Source: Planctomycetaceae bacterium
Lineage (GTDB): Bacteria > Planctomycetota > Planctomycetia > Pirellulales > Thermoguttaceae
DNA length: 16,198 nt
Direction: 5' to 3'
Assembly (NCBI GenBank): GCA_031274045.1
Contig: JAISQS010000629.1
Coordinates: forward strand, 1-16,198
The notes under the pieces are model-generated. The model saw only the letters and a program-made list of their open reading frames with translations, had not been told where the DNA came from and searched no databases. Shown in pieces: positions 1-7,649 of this stretch. Position numbers and translations under genes: made by a program. Positions within the stretch are counted from its first letter, which is position 1. Each line of letters opens with the position of its first letter.

Positions 1-1
1 G

Positions 2-847
2 GACATGCTTCCTGACGGTAAAAAACCGGGCGGTGCTCCGGCAAACTTTGCGTATCATTGCTGCCAATTGGGAGCGGATGTTCGTCTGATTTCTCAGGTT
101 GGTGCTGACGAACACGGCAAGGAACTTCTTAATTTTTGCAACAGTATCGGACTTTCGGCAGAGTTAATTGGTACAACTAACGCCGTGCCAACCGGAACCG
201 TGTCGGTTCAACTTCGTGAGGATGGTCAACCCAACTACACGATTACTCAGGAAGTTGCTTGGGACTTTCTGAAAACAACACCGGAAGCGGTTCAATGGGC
301 GTCGAAAGCGGACGTGATTGCTTTCGGCAGTCTGGCAGCCCGATCCGAACAGAATCGCCGGACGTTACAAAATCTCATTGCTGCCGTCATGCCGACAACG
401 CATCGTGTACTTGATTTGAATCTTCGTGATCCGTTTTGTGAACAGAAAAATATCGAGTTTGTTCTATCTTATGCCGACATTCTCAAACTTAACGATGAAG
501 AATTAAACCGGATTACCAAAATGTTCGGTTTTCCAAGTTGTCCGGTCGAAAAACAATTACAAAAGTTACAGGAATTTTACCAATTCCGGCTTGTGATTCT
601 GACTTGCGGATCAAACGGAAATTGGTTGACCACAAAATCGGAACAGATTTTTACGCCCGGTATTAAGGTTGATGTTGTTGACACGGTTGGCGCAGGCGAT
701 GCGTTCACCGCAGCAAGCGTTATTGGTTTCCTGTTGAAAAAACCGCTGTCCCTGATCGGTCTCAAAGCAAACGAACTAGGTGCTTATATTTGTACGCAAC
801 ACGGCGGCACTCCGCCGATTCCGAAACAATTTCATTGGATACCGTAA
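2..847 (+). CDS. PfkB-family carbohydrate kinase, fructokinase-like (5' end outside window)
   Basis: Sugar kinase of the ribokinase/PfkB fold, expected to phosphorylate a hexose such as fructose with ATP in the cytosol. The frame is open from the window edge (an Asp codon precedes the first Met), and family members normally carry a dozen or so residues before the DMLPDG segment seen here, so the true start lies upstream. Counting from the first Met: GGAPANFA at 9-16 is the N-terminal substrate-binding signature; DLNLRDPF (137-144) and KLNDEE (161-166) are typical of fructokinases; DTVGAGDAFTAA at 226-237 is the C-terminal PfkB signature, with Asp232 the expected catalytic base and GAGD the anion hole. 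The reading frame is intact to its TAA stop. Family assignment is firm; the substrate is inferred from resemblance only. It is followed by repeat-rich non-coding DNA rather than by a close neighbour, so it is probably the end of its transcript. Confidence 0.9.
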   Translation, partial: DMLPDGKKPGGAPANFAYHCCQLGADVRLISQVGADEHGKELLNFCNSIGLSAELIGTTNAVPTGTVSVQLREDGQPNYTITQEVAWDFLKTTPEAVQWASKADVIAFGSLAARSEQNRRTLQNLIAAVMPTTHRVLDLNLRDPFCEQKNIEFVLSYADILKLNDEELNRITKMFGFPSCPVEKQLQKLQEFYQFRLVILTCGSNGNWLTTKSEQIFTPGIKVDVVDTVGAGDAFTAASVIGFLLKKPLSLIGLKANELGAYICTQHGGTPPIPKQFHWIP

Positions 848-852
848 CAAGT

Positions 853-1093
853 TTCCGTCTATTTTCATTTGCTCGCAAAGACGCAATGAATCAAAAAGAA
901 CCAAAAACGAACATTTTCTGGAAATTTCAAAAATACAATTCAATTTTAACCACGAAAGACACAAAAAAACACGAAAGGATGATTTTGTAATTCCAGTTTT
1001 ATTTCAATGTTCAATTTCATTATTTCGTATGTTTCGTTTTAAAAATCTTCGTGTTTTCTTTGTACCTTCGTGGTGAAAATAAAATAGACAGTT
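853..1093. repeat. Composite intergenic repeat element between kinase and esterase genes
   Basis: This 393-base gap (848-1240) holds no gene. The ends of the repeat area carry facing copies of one short motif: GTCTATTTT near 857-865 and AAAATAGACAGTT at 1081-1093. The left end also has TTTGCTCGCAAAGACGC, matching the stem of the hairpin at 2138-2204. Between the ends lies an inverted repeat of a different type (949-1074). The arrangement looks like one repeat family interrupted by another. Short reading frames across it translate repeat sequence and are not genes. From about 1100 to 1145 the DNA is very AT-rich, leading into the esterase promoter region. Confidence 0.55.
949..1074. repeat. 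Inverted repeat, CACGAAA type, copy 1
   Basis: The left arm (949-978) begins ACCACGAAAGACAC and the right arm (1045-1074) reads the same on the other strand with a few mismatches and one indel; both contain CACGAAA twice. The arms are separated by about 65 bases. A second copy lies at 5220-5368. Repeats of this wording occur between genes in many bacterial genomes; what they do is unknown to me. No transposase or target-site duplication could be identified. Confidence 0.7.
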
Positions 1094-1147
1094 ACACCTG
1101 AACGACTAATTTTTTTCAAAAATTTTTATTTTTTTAAAAAATGTGTA

Positions 1148-1176
1148 TCGACAACCGATTTTGTTTCGTGTAATAT
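1148..1176 (+). promoter_or_regulatory. Candidate sigma-70-type promoter for the esterase gene
   Basis: TCGACA (1148-1153, five of six matches to the -35 consensus) and TAATAT (1171-1176, four of six to the -10) are separated by exactly 17 bases. They lie about 65 bases before the esterase start and just after an AT-rich tract. The fit is moderate and the organism's promoter preferences are unknown. Confidence 0.35.
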
Positions 1177-1240
1177 TTCGGAGAATCAAGTTTGTTCTTG
1201 GTTTCGATTTTTAAAACCGTTTCACACAAGGAGCTTTACA

Positions 1241-2113
1241 ATGAAAAAAGCAAAGAGAATTTCAATGTTAAAATGGGCAAATACGGCAATGGTGGGGTGG
1301 GATCGAATTTTTTTGTTGTTTCTCGTTTGTTTTTGCGTTTCCGTGACGGTTAGTGCTGAACCGCCAACGCGAACGGAAACGAAAAATATTTCATACTATG
1401 CCGAAACAAATAACGAATATCAAAAAACGCAATGCGTTCTTGATGTTTCCGTACCGAAAAAGAGTCAACTTCTTCCGGTACTTGTTTGGTTTCACGGCGG
1501 CGGATTGACCGGAGGCAGTAAGGGATTTCCGAAACATTTACTTAACCGTAACATCGTTTTGATCGGTGTTGGTTATCGGCTTGCTCCGAAAGCGAAATTT
1601 CCTGAATTTCTGGAAGATGCAGCCGCTGCTGTTGCCTGGACGTTTGCGAACGCCGAAAAACATGGCGGCGACCCGAAAAAAATCTATGTCGGCGGTTGCA
1701 GTGCCGGAGCCTATCTTTCCGGCATGATCGGTTTGGATTCCCGTTGGCTGAAACCGTACAATATTGAACCGTCCCGAATCGCTGGTCTTGTCCTTTTGAC
1801 CGGTCAAATGACAACACATTCTCAAGTACGAAAAATGTTGAATTATCCGCAGCCGGAGCATTTTCCGATTATTGACGAAAATGCGCCGTTACATTATCTT
1901 TCAAAAAATGCGCCGCCGATTTTGTTTGTTCTTGGTGACCGCGAACGCGATAGACCGGTTCGGGTTCAGCAAAATGAATTTATGGCAGCGTCGCTCCGGG
2001 CAATGAAACATCCGCATGTCGAATTTTATGAAATCAAAGGTTACGACCACGGCGGCGTCGGTAGTGGCCCGAAAGCATTCGAACATGTCAGCCGTTTTGT
2101 AGAACAAAAATAA
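1241..2113 (+). CDS. Secreted alpha/beta-hydrolase, BD-FAE/HSL-like carboxylesterase
   Basis: Predicted exported esterase of 290 residues. An N-terminal signal peptide (basic start, hydrophobic stretch at about 22-37, likely cleavage near the SAE at 38-40) points to the periplasm or cell exterior. The alpha/beta-hydrolase signatures are complete: HGGG at 85-88 forms the oxyanion hole, GCSAG at 152-156 holds nucleophile Ser154, Asp233 in GDRERD is the likely acid (Asp237 is the alternative) and His270 in YDHGG the base. This layout matches hormone-sensitive-lipase-like and BD-FAE esterases, which often remove acetyl or feruloyl groups from plant polysaccharides; the actual substrate cannot be read here. 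The start is well supported by AAGGAG (1228-1233), seven bases before ATG. The gene is convergent with the GH38-like gene, with a strong hairpin between them. It may help polysaccharide breakdown together with neighbouring sugar genes, but they are not co-transcribed. Confidence 0.88.
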   Translation: MKKAKRISMLKWANTAMVGWDRIFLLFLVCFCVSVTVSAEPPTRTETKNISYYAETNNEYQKTQCVLDVSVPKKSQLLPVLVWFHGGGLTGGSKGFPKHLLNRNIVLIGVGYRLAPKAKFPEFLEDAAAAVAWTFANAEKHGGDPKKIYVGGCSAGAYLSGMIGLDSRWLKPYNIEPSRIAGLVLLTGQMTTHSQVRKMLNYPQPEHFPIIDENAPLHYLSKNAPPILFVLGDRERDRPVRVQQNEFMAASLRAMKHPHVEFYEIKGYDHGGVGSGPKAFEHVSRFVEQK

Positions 2114-2137
2114 AATCACCAACTTCTACTTTCCGGT

Positions 2138-2204
2138 AACTGCCTATTTTGTTTTTTAAAGTTTGCGTCTTTGCTCGCAAACTTGAAAAACAAAATAGAC
2201 AGTT
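2138..2204. repeat. Long near-perfect hairpin between convergent genes; possible two-way terminator
   Basis: The arms 2138-2167 and 2176-2204 pair almost completely around an 8-base loop (TCTTTGCT). Outer ends read AACTGCCTATTTTG and, on the other strand, AACTGTCTATTTTG; the inner stem is GTTTGCG/CGCAAAC. Its position between two converging genes suits a transcription terminator in both directions, and the stems are rich in T and A runs, though there is no clean U-tract after the stem. The same words recur at 853-1093 and 6008-6041, so it also belongs to a dispersed repeat family. Confidence 0.7.
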
Positions 2205-2236
2205 CCCATAACAATTCCGTAATAATTCCGCAACAA

Positions 2237-5158
2237 TTAAAGACGGAATCGAACCTCTAAAGGAAGCAATTCGTGACCGCGCATGTCAATCAGTATGGCA
2301 TCGCCGTCAATTTTAAATTCTTTGAATGGCTCATTGAGTTTTTCGCCCGACAAATTTGTTGCCGACGCTTTGACCGGAATACGGAATAAATGGAACGAAA
2401 AATGAGCGCGGCGTCCTTCCGTTTCCAAAAGGAAAACTTTGAATCCAACCGGTTTATCGTCTTCGGAAATCGGTTCCCAATGCAGCGCAACGATATTTTT
2501 GGCTTCAATTTGAAACAACCAAGCAGACGGATTTTTCGGACAGCCCGAAACCGGAACAATTAAAGCGTCTTTTTGAACCAAAAATTCCAATGATGCCGGA
2601 ACCGGCTGCCTGAGATCAATGCCGATTCCGAAACGGAATTTCTTTACCGAAACAGTTTCTCCTTTGGTAATTAAAATCGTGTCCAGTTGCCGTTCGCCGA
2701 AACGACGGTGAAACGGTAAACCTTCGGTAAAAAATGTCAGGGAAAATTGATCGTTTCGTAAATCGACGAACTTCGGCGATTGCAAACGGTCACCGGATAA
2801 CAAGTGAACGCCGTCGGCTAAACCGCCGCGCATATCCAACGTATTATCGTTCCAAGCGTATCGAACGGCGTAGTACGAATCCCAAGGATTTTCGCCCGGC
2901 ACGTCATGCGGCGTCAATTCAAGATCAAATTCGAGTAACCGGCTCTTCCGGCGAATAGTCATTGTTTCGATAAAATTTGCCGCCGTTTTTCCGTTCGGTA
3001 AAAGCAAACGCCCTTTTATAACAAGACGTCCCGTAATCGGTTCTGTTTCCGTAATAGAAATTTCGTCGGCGGTTTGAATAGCGTAACCCCAATTCGGATC
3101 ATCCGAACGTCGTTCATCTTCGGTTCGTTTTTCTTTCGGTAACCGGAAACTAAGTTGCCGCGATAATCGGTTGAATCGTGAATTGTTCGTAAAAACAGAA
3201 CGCAACATTCCGCTAAGGGCATCGATTTTTGCACTGAAATATTCATTTTCCAAAACGTAAATGCTTCGTTTGACATTTTTGCCAAGATTATCTTCTGATT
3301 TTCGTATTAATTTTGTTTCCGCCTTCACTTCGGAATTGCCAAGCACTGACCGCAAAAAACGCGCAGCGTAGGTTCCCGGTGAACTTAAATCAGAAAGGCG
3401 GATACGTTCTTTGTTGTTTTTTGTTTCGGATTTCAGTGAATCAGCATTTCCTGTGCTTTTATTTTCAATGAAAGCGTAACCGAGCGGAGGAATATCAACA
3501 ACGATTTCTTTTCGGGAAGGAGCATGATTTGTTGTTTCACGAGCCAAAACAATCGGCGTTACTTCCTCCGGCAACGAGTTCCAATCGGAAAGATCAACAA
3601 AAACGCGGCGTGGAAAACTCCAAGGATTGATCAATAATAAACCGGAAATTTCTGAACCGGCAGTTTGGGCAAGATTGTTGCCGGTTCCTGTTGAAGCGAT
3701 GATTTCAGCAAATTGCTCGGCAAGAGGACGATCCATCAGTTTGCAGCCCAAGAGAATTAAAATCGTTTCAAAAAATGATCGAACAAGGCGTTCCGTATTT
3801 TTTTGATACACATCATTCCAGTACGAAATCGGTTCGGCTTCTTCAATGGCAAGAGCATTGCCCGGATATTTTCCGAAACCAAAAGGGTTTGTACCACCGC
3901 ATTGCGGCGTGTTGTCGAAATATTTTTCAATATCGGAAAATTGACCCAATGTTGAAGCGTATTGAGTCATACGGCGTAAATCGTCGAGCCAAAGACTTTT
4001 CTGTCCCGGAAATTGAGCAAATACGGCGGTTGGCGCGTGATCGTTGTTGATCGTTTGACCTAGTTTTTCCGCAAGATCAAAAAATTCAAGATTCGACGAA
4101 CCGTTCAGCGGGTAACGAACCAAAGCGTCAATTTTTGTACCATCAACGCCCTGCCAGATCATTTTACTTTGTGCCGTTTCCTTGATCCGCCAACCGTCCA
4201 GCGGAGCAAAATGCACCACGCCTTTGATTCCAGCCAGTTTCAATAATTGCGGCAAAACCGGAGTCAATCCGATGTGAAGTCGTCCGTAAATCGTTGGTGA
4301 AACGTTTAGTTGTTCCCGAAAGATCGAAATTCCGTCTAAAATCCGGTCGGCAACATCGAGAATCGGTAACAAAAGAAGCGACTTTTCTTCGGAATCATCG
4401 GCGATAAACCGGACTTTACCGGCATCACAAGCTGATTTCAGTACGGAAAACGTTTCGGGATTCGTTTCGGGAAGTTGTTGCAACAATTTGCAAGAGATGA
4501 ACAGATTAAGAATGTCGCGTTCGTCCAGTATTTTTCGTAACTCATTGCCGGTTGTTTCCGGCGTAACAAGAGTGAGATCGAGAAAATAAGTTTGGGTCGG
4601 ATAAAAATATTCCTTCGATTGACACACCGCTTCAAATGCTTGCCGCAAATGATCTTTTGCTGTTTCAATTTCACCTTTTCGGTACGCTTTGAGAGAATCA
4701 AAAACTTGTGTTGTCAACTGCGAATCGTCCATCATGCTCATGTAATGGAGTTGACGAACCAGCAAATCAATCAGGAAATAGACGGTTCCCAACGCAAAGA
4801 AATCAGCAACATAGTCCGCGTCAAAACCGTGATCACCTGTTTTTGTACATTCAAAAAGTTTTGCGAGAATTTCGTCACGTTTTTCAATATTTCGTACTAA
4901 AATTGTTCCGGCTTCTTCCTGTTGCTTAAACCAGTCTTCATTCAGAAAAGATTCACAACAAGGCGGAATCAAAATCGGTTGTTTGGCGGCATCATACGGC
5001 GGAATCGACGCACTTTCCCAACGCGGAATTTCATTGAACGTCTCGATCAACGCAGGATGAAATACGGATGTCCACGCCATCAGAAGTTCCCCCGCTTCCG
5101 TTGCCGTGCGATCCGTTGAAAGCGTTTCAAAACTGTAACTCGGATATAATACAATCAT
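2237..5158 (-). CDS. Glycoside hydrolase family 38-like protein (alpha-mannosidase-like)
   Basis: Large protein of 973 residues from the ATG at 5158; an upstream in-frame TTG at 5179 would add seven residues and is less likely. The N-terminus (ELLMAWTSVFHPALIE, about residues 24-39) and the overall length match a family I recall from planctomycete genomes that is annotated as GH38 N-terminal-domain proteins. The second half looks like the GH38 C-terminal beta-sandwich: VLENEYFSAKID (about 635-646) followed by a long beta-rich region to the C-terminus. No signal peptide is visible, so a cytosolic place is likely. I could not find the metal-binding His-x-His pair or a convincing Asp nucleophile motif of classical alpha-mannosidases, so the catalytic activity and substrate are uncertain. 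The gene stands alone, converging with the esterase and divergent from the thioesterase. No clear Shine-Dalgarno precedes the start. The family is likely, the function only inferred. Confidence 0.65.
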   Translation of the reverse strand: MIVLYPSYSFETLSTDRTATEAGELLMAWTSVFHPALIETFNEIPRWESASIPPYDAAKQPILIPPCCESFLNEDWFKQQEEAGTILVRNIEKRDEILAKLFECTKTGDHGFDADYVADFFALGTVYFLIDLLVRQLHYMSMMDDSQLTTQVFDSLKAYRKGEIETAKDHLRQAFEAVCQSKEYFYPTQTYFLDLTLVTPETTGNELRKILDERDILNLFISCKLLQQLPETNPETFSVLKSACDAGKVRFIADDSEEKSLLLLPILDVADRILDGISIFREQLNVSPTIYGRLHIGLTPVLPQLLKLAGIKGVVHFAPLDGWRIKETAQSKMIWQGVDGTKIDALVRYPLNGSSNLEFFDLAEKLGQTINNDHAPTAVFAQFPGQKSLWLDDLRRMTQYASTLGQFSDIEKYFDNTPQCGGTNPFGFGKYPGNALAIEEAEPISYWNDVYQKNTERLVRSFFETILILLGCKLMDRPLAEQFAEIIASTGTGNNLAQTAGSEISGLLLINPWSFPRRVFVDLSDWNSLPEEVTPIVLARETTNHAPSRKEIVVDIPPLGYAFIENKSTGNADSLKSETKNNKERIRLSDLSSPGTYAARFLRSVLGNSEVKAETKLIRKSEDNLGKNVKRSIYVLENEYFSAKIDALSGMLRSVFTNNSRFNRLSRQLSFRLPKEKRTEDERRSDDPNWGYAIQTADEISITETEPITGRLVIKGRLLLPNGKTAANFIETMTIRRKSRLLEFDLELTPHDVPGENPWDSYYAVRYAWNDNTLDMRGGLADGVHLLSGDRLQSPKFVDLRNDQFSLTFFTEGLPFHRRFGERQLDTILITKGETVSVKKFRFGIGIDLRQPVPASLEFLVQKDALIVPVSGCPKNPSAWLFQIEAKNIVALHWEPISEDDKPVGFKVFLLETEGRRAHFSFHLFRIPVKASATNLSGEKLNEPFKEFKIDGDAILIDMRGHELLPLEVRFRL

Positions 5159-5219
5159 GTTTCTTAAAAGTACAGTCAAAAACAGAACAAGTTAAAACTA
5201 AGCTTGAATTTCTTTGGGC

Positions 5220-5368
5220 AACTTCTAAAAACTCTTTTTTAACCACGAAAAACACAAAAAAACACGAAAGAATTTTTATTGCAACTTTTTTACTATAAAT
5301 GATTTACAGTAGTTGTATTTTTCGTGAACTTTCGTGTGTTTCGTGGTTAGTCTCGGTTTTTAGAAGTT
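5220..5368. repeat. Inverted repeat, CACGAAA type, copy 2, with extended arms
   Basis: The outer arms AACTTCTAAAAA (5220-5231) and its exact complement (5357-5368) are perfect, and the inner blocks TAACCACGAAA (5240-5250) and complement (5339-5349) are also perfect; more CACGAAA words follow inside. The centre, about 5273-5320, is unpaired. The element fills most of the space between the divergent GH38-like and thioesterase genes. It shares its inner words with the repeat at 949-1074 but not the outer arms. Confidence 0.75.
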
Positions 5369-5429
5369 CCCTTAAATAAAAGACTCCGTTTGACCGGAAC
5401 AACACACCGTTCTCTTATTTTATCAATCC

Positions 5430-5864
5430 ATGGTTGCCATTTACGAACACAATGTCATTGTTCTTCCGTCGGACATTGACGAAAACCGTCATGCCAATAA
5501 TCTTTGTTATCTTCGTTGGATGAATGAGGCGGCGGTGGCTCATTCCAACGCCAACGGCTGGTCAGCGCAACGTTATATCGAACTCGGCTCAACCTGGTTT
5601 GCCCGGCGGCATACCATTGAATATCTTGTTCCGGCAATAGAGGGCAATGAGTTGATTGTTCGGACTTGGATTGACGATTGGCGAAGTATCCGGTCAACCC
5701 GCCAATACCGTTTTATCCGAAAAAGCGATCAGGTTCTCATTGCCGAAGCGGAAACGCTCTGGGCGTTCGTCAACCTCGCCACCGGTAAACCAACTCGTAT
5801 CCCACAAATCGTAACTGATTCTTTTGTTGTCGTCAACGATATGAAAAAAACACCAAACCATTAG
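5430..5864 (+). CDS. Acyl-CoA thioesterase, hot-dog fold (4HBT/YbgC-like)
   Basis: Cytosolic thioesterase of 144 residues expected to hydrolyse an acyl-CoA or acyl-ACP. The N-terminal hot-dog signature is clear: Asp15 and Asp17, His21, Asn23-Asn24 and Tyr27 in DIDENRHANNLCYLRWM, the region that lines the active site of 4-hydroxybenzoyl-CoA thioesterase relatives. The strands HTIEYLVPA (61-69), ELIVRTWIDDW (74-84) and ETLWAFVNLATGKPTRIP (108-125) complete the expected fold, and the length is normal for one domain. No Shine-Dalgarno precedes the ATG; no better start was found. Substrate cannot be told. The gene is divergent from the GH38-like gene and has no same-strand partner close by. It converges on the seven-gene minus-strand operon, separated by a 465-base repeat-rich gap. 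Confidence 0.85.
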   Translation: MVAIYEHNVIVLPSDIDENRHANNLCYLRWMNEAAVAHSNANGWSAQRYIELGSTWFARRHTIEYLVPAIEGNELIVRTWIDDWRSIRSTRQYRFIRKSDQVLIAEAETLWAFVNLATGKPTRIPQIVTDSFVVVNDMKKTPNH

Positions 5865-5907
5865 ACTTGTTTCATATTGTCCGATTTTTGTTAGGAGTGG
5901 TGAATTT

Positions 5908-5979
5908 TGTCAACAGATGACGCAGATTGAACAGATTTTAACAAAAACGAATCTGTATCATCTGTAAAATCTGTTGACA
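5908..5979. repeat. Inverted repeat built from CAGAT words
   Basis: Two 30-base arms (5908-5937 and 5950-5979) face each other around a 12-base loop. Both begin TGTCAACAGAT when read outward and then carry CAGAT and ACAGATT at identical spacings, while the few bases between these words differ. The pattern of fixed words with changed spacers suggests the words matter for pairing or recognition. It lies in the gene-free stretch 5865-6329, which also holds the elements at 6008-6041 and 6144-6225. Confidence 0.75.
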
Positions 5980-6007
5980 AACAAAAAAAGATCACCGCAA
6001 ATCCTCT

Positions 6008-6041
6008 TTGCGTCTCCGCGCGCAAGTTAAAATAGACAGTT
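6008..6041. repeat. Partial copy of the AATAGACAGTT hairpin family
   Basis: TTTGCGTCT, a short GC-rich interval, CGCAAG and AAAATAGACAGTT follow in the same order as in the right half of the hairpin at 2138-2204. The left half is missing. The rest of this gap, about 6045-6135, shows no further structure I can name. Confidence 0.55.
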
Positions 6042-6143
6042 ACGAACCAGCGTCCCGAAGTGGGGAAAGGACTTTTACGGTCGTCGAGTCTGTTTCCCGA
6101 AATGGAAAATATCCTAGCGTCAGGCAACGCCAATTTAGTTAAT

Positions 6144-6225
6144 AGTTGATAGTGAATAGTTTCGCAAGCGTTGTTCAAACAAGTTGATAGTGAATATCGC
6201 GTGCGAAACTATTCACTATTAACTA
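6144..6225. repeat. Inverted and direct repeat, GATAGTGAATAGTTTCGC type
   Basis: GATAGTGAATAGTTTCGC (6147-6164) pairs with GCGAAACTATTCACTAT, beginning at 6203, on the other strand; the right arm continues to 6225 as TAACTA, matched by TTAGTTAATAGT just left of the left arm. Within it, GTTGATAGTGAATA occurs twice in direct orientation (6144-6157 and 6183-6196). The element sits about 100 bases beyond the end of the last operon gene and could end its transcript, although there is no U-tract. Confidence 0.7.
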
Positions 6226-6329
6226 ACAAGGGTATTGCCCTACGCTATGATATTTGACTCTTTCAGGGTCATGATGAATCGGAGTCTTCCTTTCAAACAT
6301 AACCCCGCCACAAAATTCGGAATAATTAA

Positions 6330-6956
6330 TTATTTTCCTAGCACGGGTGCTTTGACGATTACTTTTTTGTTTTCGTCGAATATAGCAACGCCAAGCGTTG
6401 TTTTGACTCGGAATCCTGCGGGATCAGAACGCGGTGACATCCAATCTAAATTTATCGAATCACCAACTACAGGAATTCGTACCTCCACAACTCTTACACC
6501 AAAATACGTCCGGTCCTTTAAACTATTGACAAGCTGCATTAACGACTTGGCAAAAAAAATATTTTCATCAAGTCCCAACTTAAATTGCAACAAATACAAC
6601 ACCGATATCCGAGTCAATTCAGCCTCAACATCATCATTATACGAAGGACTAAAAATCAAACGCAACAATGCCATATACGTATTCGTCTTCGCATCCGCCG
6701 GTTCGTAAAACGGCTTTCGTATCGACGTATCCAAACCACGATTGCCCAGCACCGAACTTATGTCAAAATCAATTAAAGAATGCCTCAACATCTCAACCAA
6801 CACCCGATCAACAGATCGCAACGACACATCCTCACGCAAAGACATAAGCTGACTCTCAATCACCGACATCCTCAACAACAATAAGTTAATTCCAAAAAGA
6901 AATACACCAGACATCACAAAAAACAATATCAAACACACAAGCCAAAATGTCAACAT
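6330..6956 (-). CDS. Membrane-anchored protein of unknown family, last gene of the operon
   Basis: Not recognised. The 208-residue product has one N-terminal membrane segment (about 3-29), a short helical, possibly coiled-coil stretch (about 30-60), a mainly helical middle and a beta-rich C-terminus (about 155-208, ending IVKAPVLGK). It is the seventh and last gene of the minus-strand operon, 187 bases beyond the coiled-coil gene. The shape (anchor, helices, small beta domain) faintly recalls GrpE nucleotide exchange factors, which would make sense next to an Hsp70-like ATPase, but no diagnostic residues were recognised and this is speculation. The region before the ATG is T- and A-rich and has no Shine-Dalgarno. 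A 14-base palindrome, AATAATTAATTATT (6321-6334), overlaps its stop codon. Confidence 0.7.
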   Translation of the reverse strand: MLTFWLVCLILFFVMSGVFLFGINLLLLRMSVIESQLMSLREDVSLRSVDRVLVEMLRHSLIDFDISSVLGNRGLDTSIRKPFYEPADAKTNTYMALLRLIFSPSYNDDVEAELTRISVLYLLQFKLGLDENIFFAKSLMQLVNSLKDRTYFGVRVVEVRIPVVGDSINLDWMSPRSDPAGFRVKTTLGVAIFDENKKVIVKAPVLGK

Positions 6957-7143
6957 AAAAAATAAAAAAATTAAGTGTTACAACTTATCCGCCGCCACAA
7001 TTTGTTTGTTAGCAGATTGGAAGGTGGTTATTTTTACCGGAAAGAGTACAAAAGGTTTCGCAATGTTCGCAAGGAATTTGATTGTGTTCTTTGCGGTTAA
7101 AAAAACATTACCTTCACTACGAAACTATAAAAGAGTCAAAATG

Positions 7144-7557
7144 TCATTTATTAGCAGGAGTCGAACTAGGTTGAACAACCGGTGCTGTCAACCTTGTCAA
7201 ATCTCTTCGTAGCCGATCTATTTCATTGTCCAAGCGATTGATTTCTTTATTGATGTTACCGGTTTTTACAGTTTGGTCAGTTTGGTTTCGCTTGATTTGA
7301 TCAATTTCGCTTTTGATTTGATCAATACTGCTTTTGGCTTGATCAATTCTGCTGTTGATCAATGTTATTTGACCGTTTAATTCGCTTTTGTCCATTGCGG
7401 TTTCGATCGTCTTGTTTTGTGTTTCAATTGCGTTAATTTTGCCGTTCAAAAAGAACAATGAAAAGCCAATCAACAATTCACAAACAAGAACAAAAACTAC
7501 TGCCAAAAAGCAGATATTCAAAATATATTTGTTACTAACTTGATTTAAAAAATTCAT
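7144..7557 (-). CDS. Membrane-anchored coiled-coil protein
   Basis: Small protein of 137 residues with a strong hydrophobic segment (about 12-37) followed by a long predicted coiled coil (about 40-118) and a short Pro/Ser/Thr-rich tail. The coil has clear heptads, for example SSIDQIKSEIDQIKRN, with Ile at core positions. At DNA level the centre shows 21-base periodicity: TTGATCAA starts at 7297, 7318 and 7339, with a further copy at 7355, suggesting growth by heptad duplication. No enzyme motif is present, so a linker or scaffold role is likely. It lies 92 bases downstream of the SrfB-like gene in the operon. No Shine-Dalgarno is visible. Which side of the membrane the coil lies on cannot be decided from the charges. 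The gene is convincing despite its size because of the anchor, the coil and the operon position. Confidence 0.75.
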   Translation of the reverse strand: MNFLNQVSNKYILNICFLAVVFVLVCELLIGFSLFFLNGKINAIETQNKTIETAMDKSELNGQITLINSRIDQAKSSIDQIKSEIDQIKRNQTDQTVKTGNINKEINRLDNEIDRLRRDLTRLTAPVVQPSSTPANK

Positions 7558-7649
7558 TTTAATTTTGTGTAATTGGGAATTTGGGTGTAATTTATTCGAG
7601 CAGGATGTTTGCTGCGACTAAAAACGGTTATTTTTGCTTTTTGCTCTAT

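Noticed and set aside
780..1076. Plus-strand open frames of 66 and 98 codons after the kinase gene
   Set aside because: They overlap the kinase end and run through the CACGAAA repeat, giving low-complexity Lys/Arg-rich products.
4774..4790. AAATAGACGGTTCCC resembling the end of the intergenic hairpin family
   Set aside because: It is inside the GH38-like coding sequence, lacks any partner arm and fits the protein frame, so chance is the better explanation.
5891..6178. Minus-strand open frame of 95 codons in the gap after the thioesterase gene
   Set aside because: It only translates the CAGAT inverted repeat and the hairpin fragment; no start signal.
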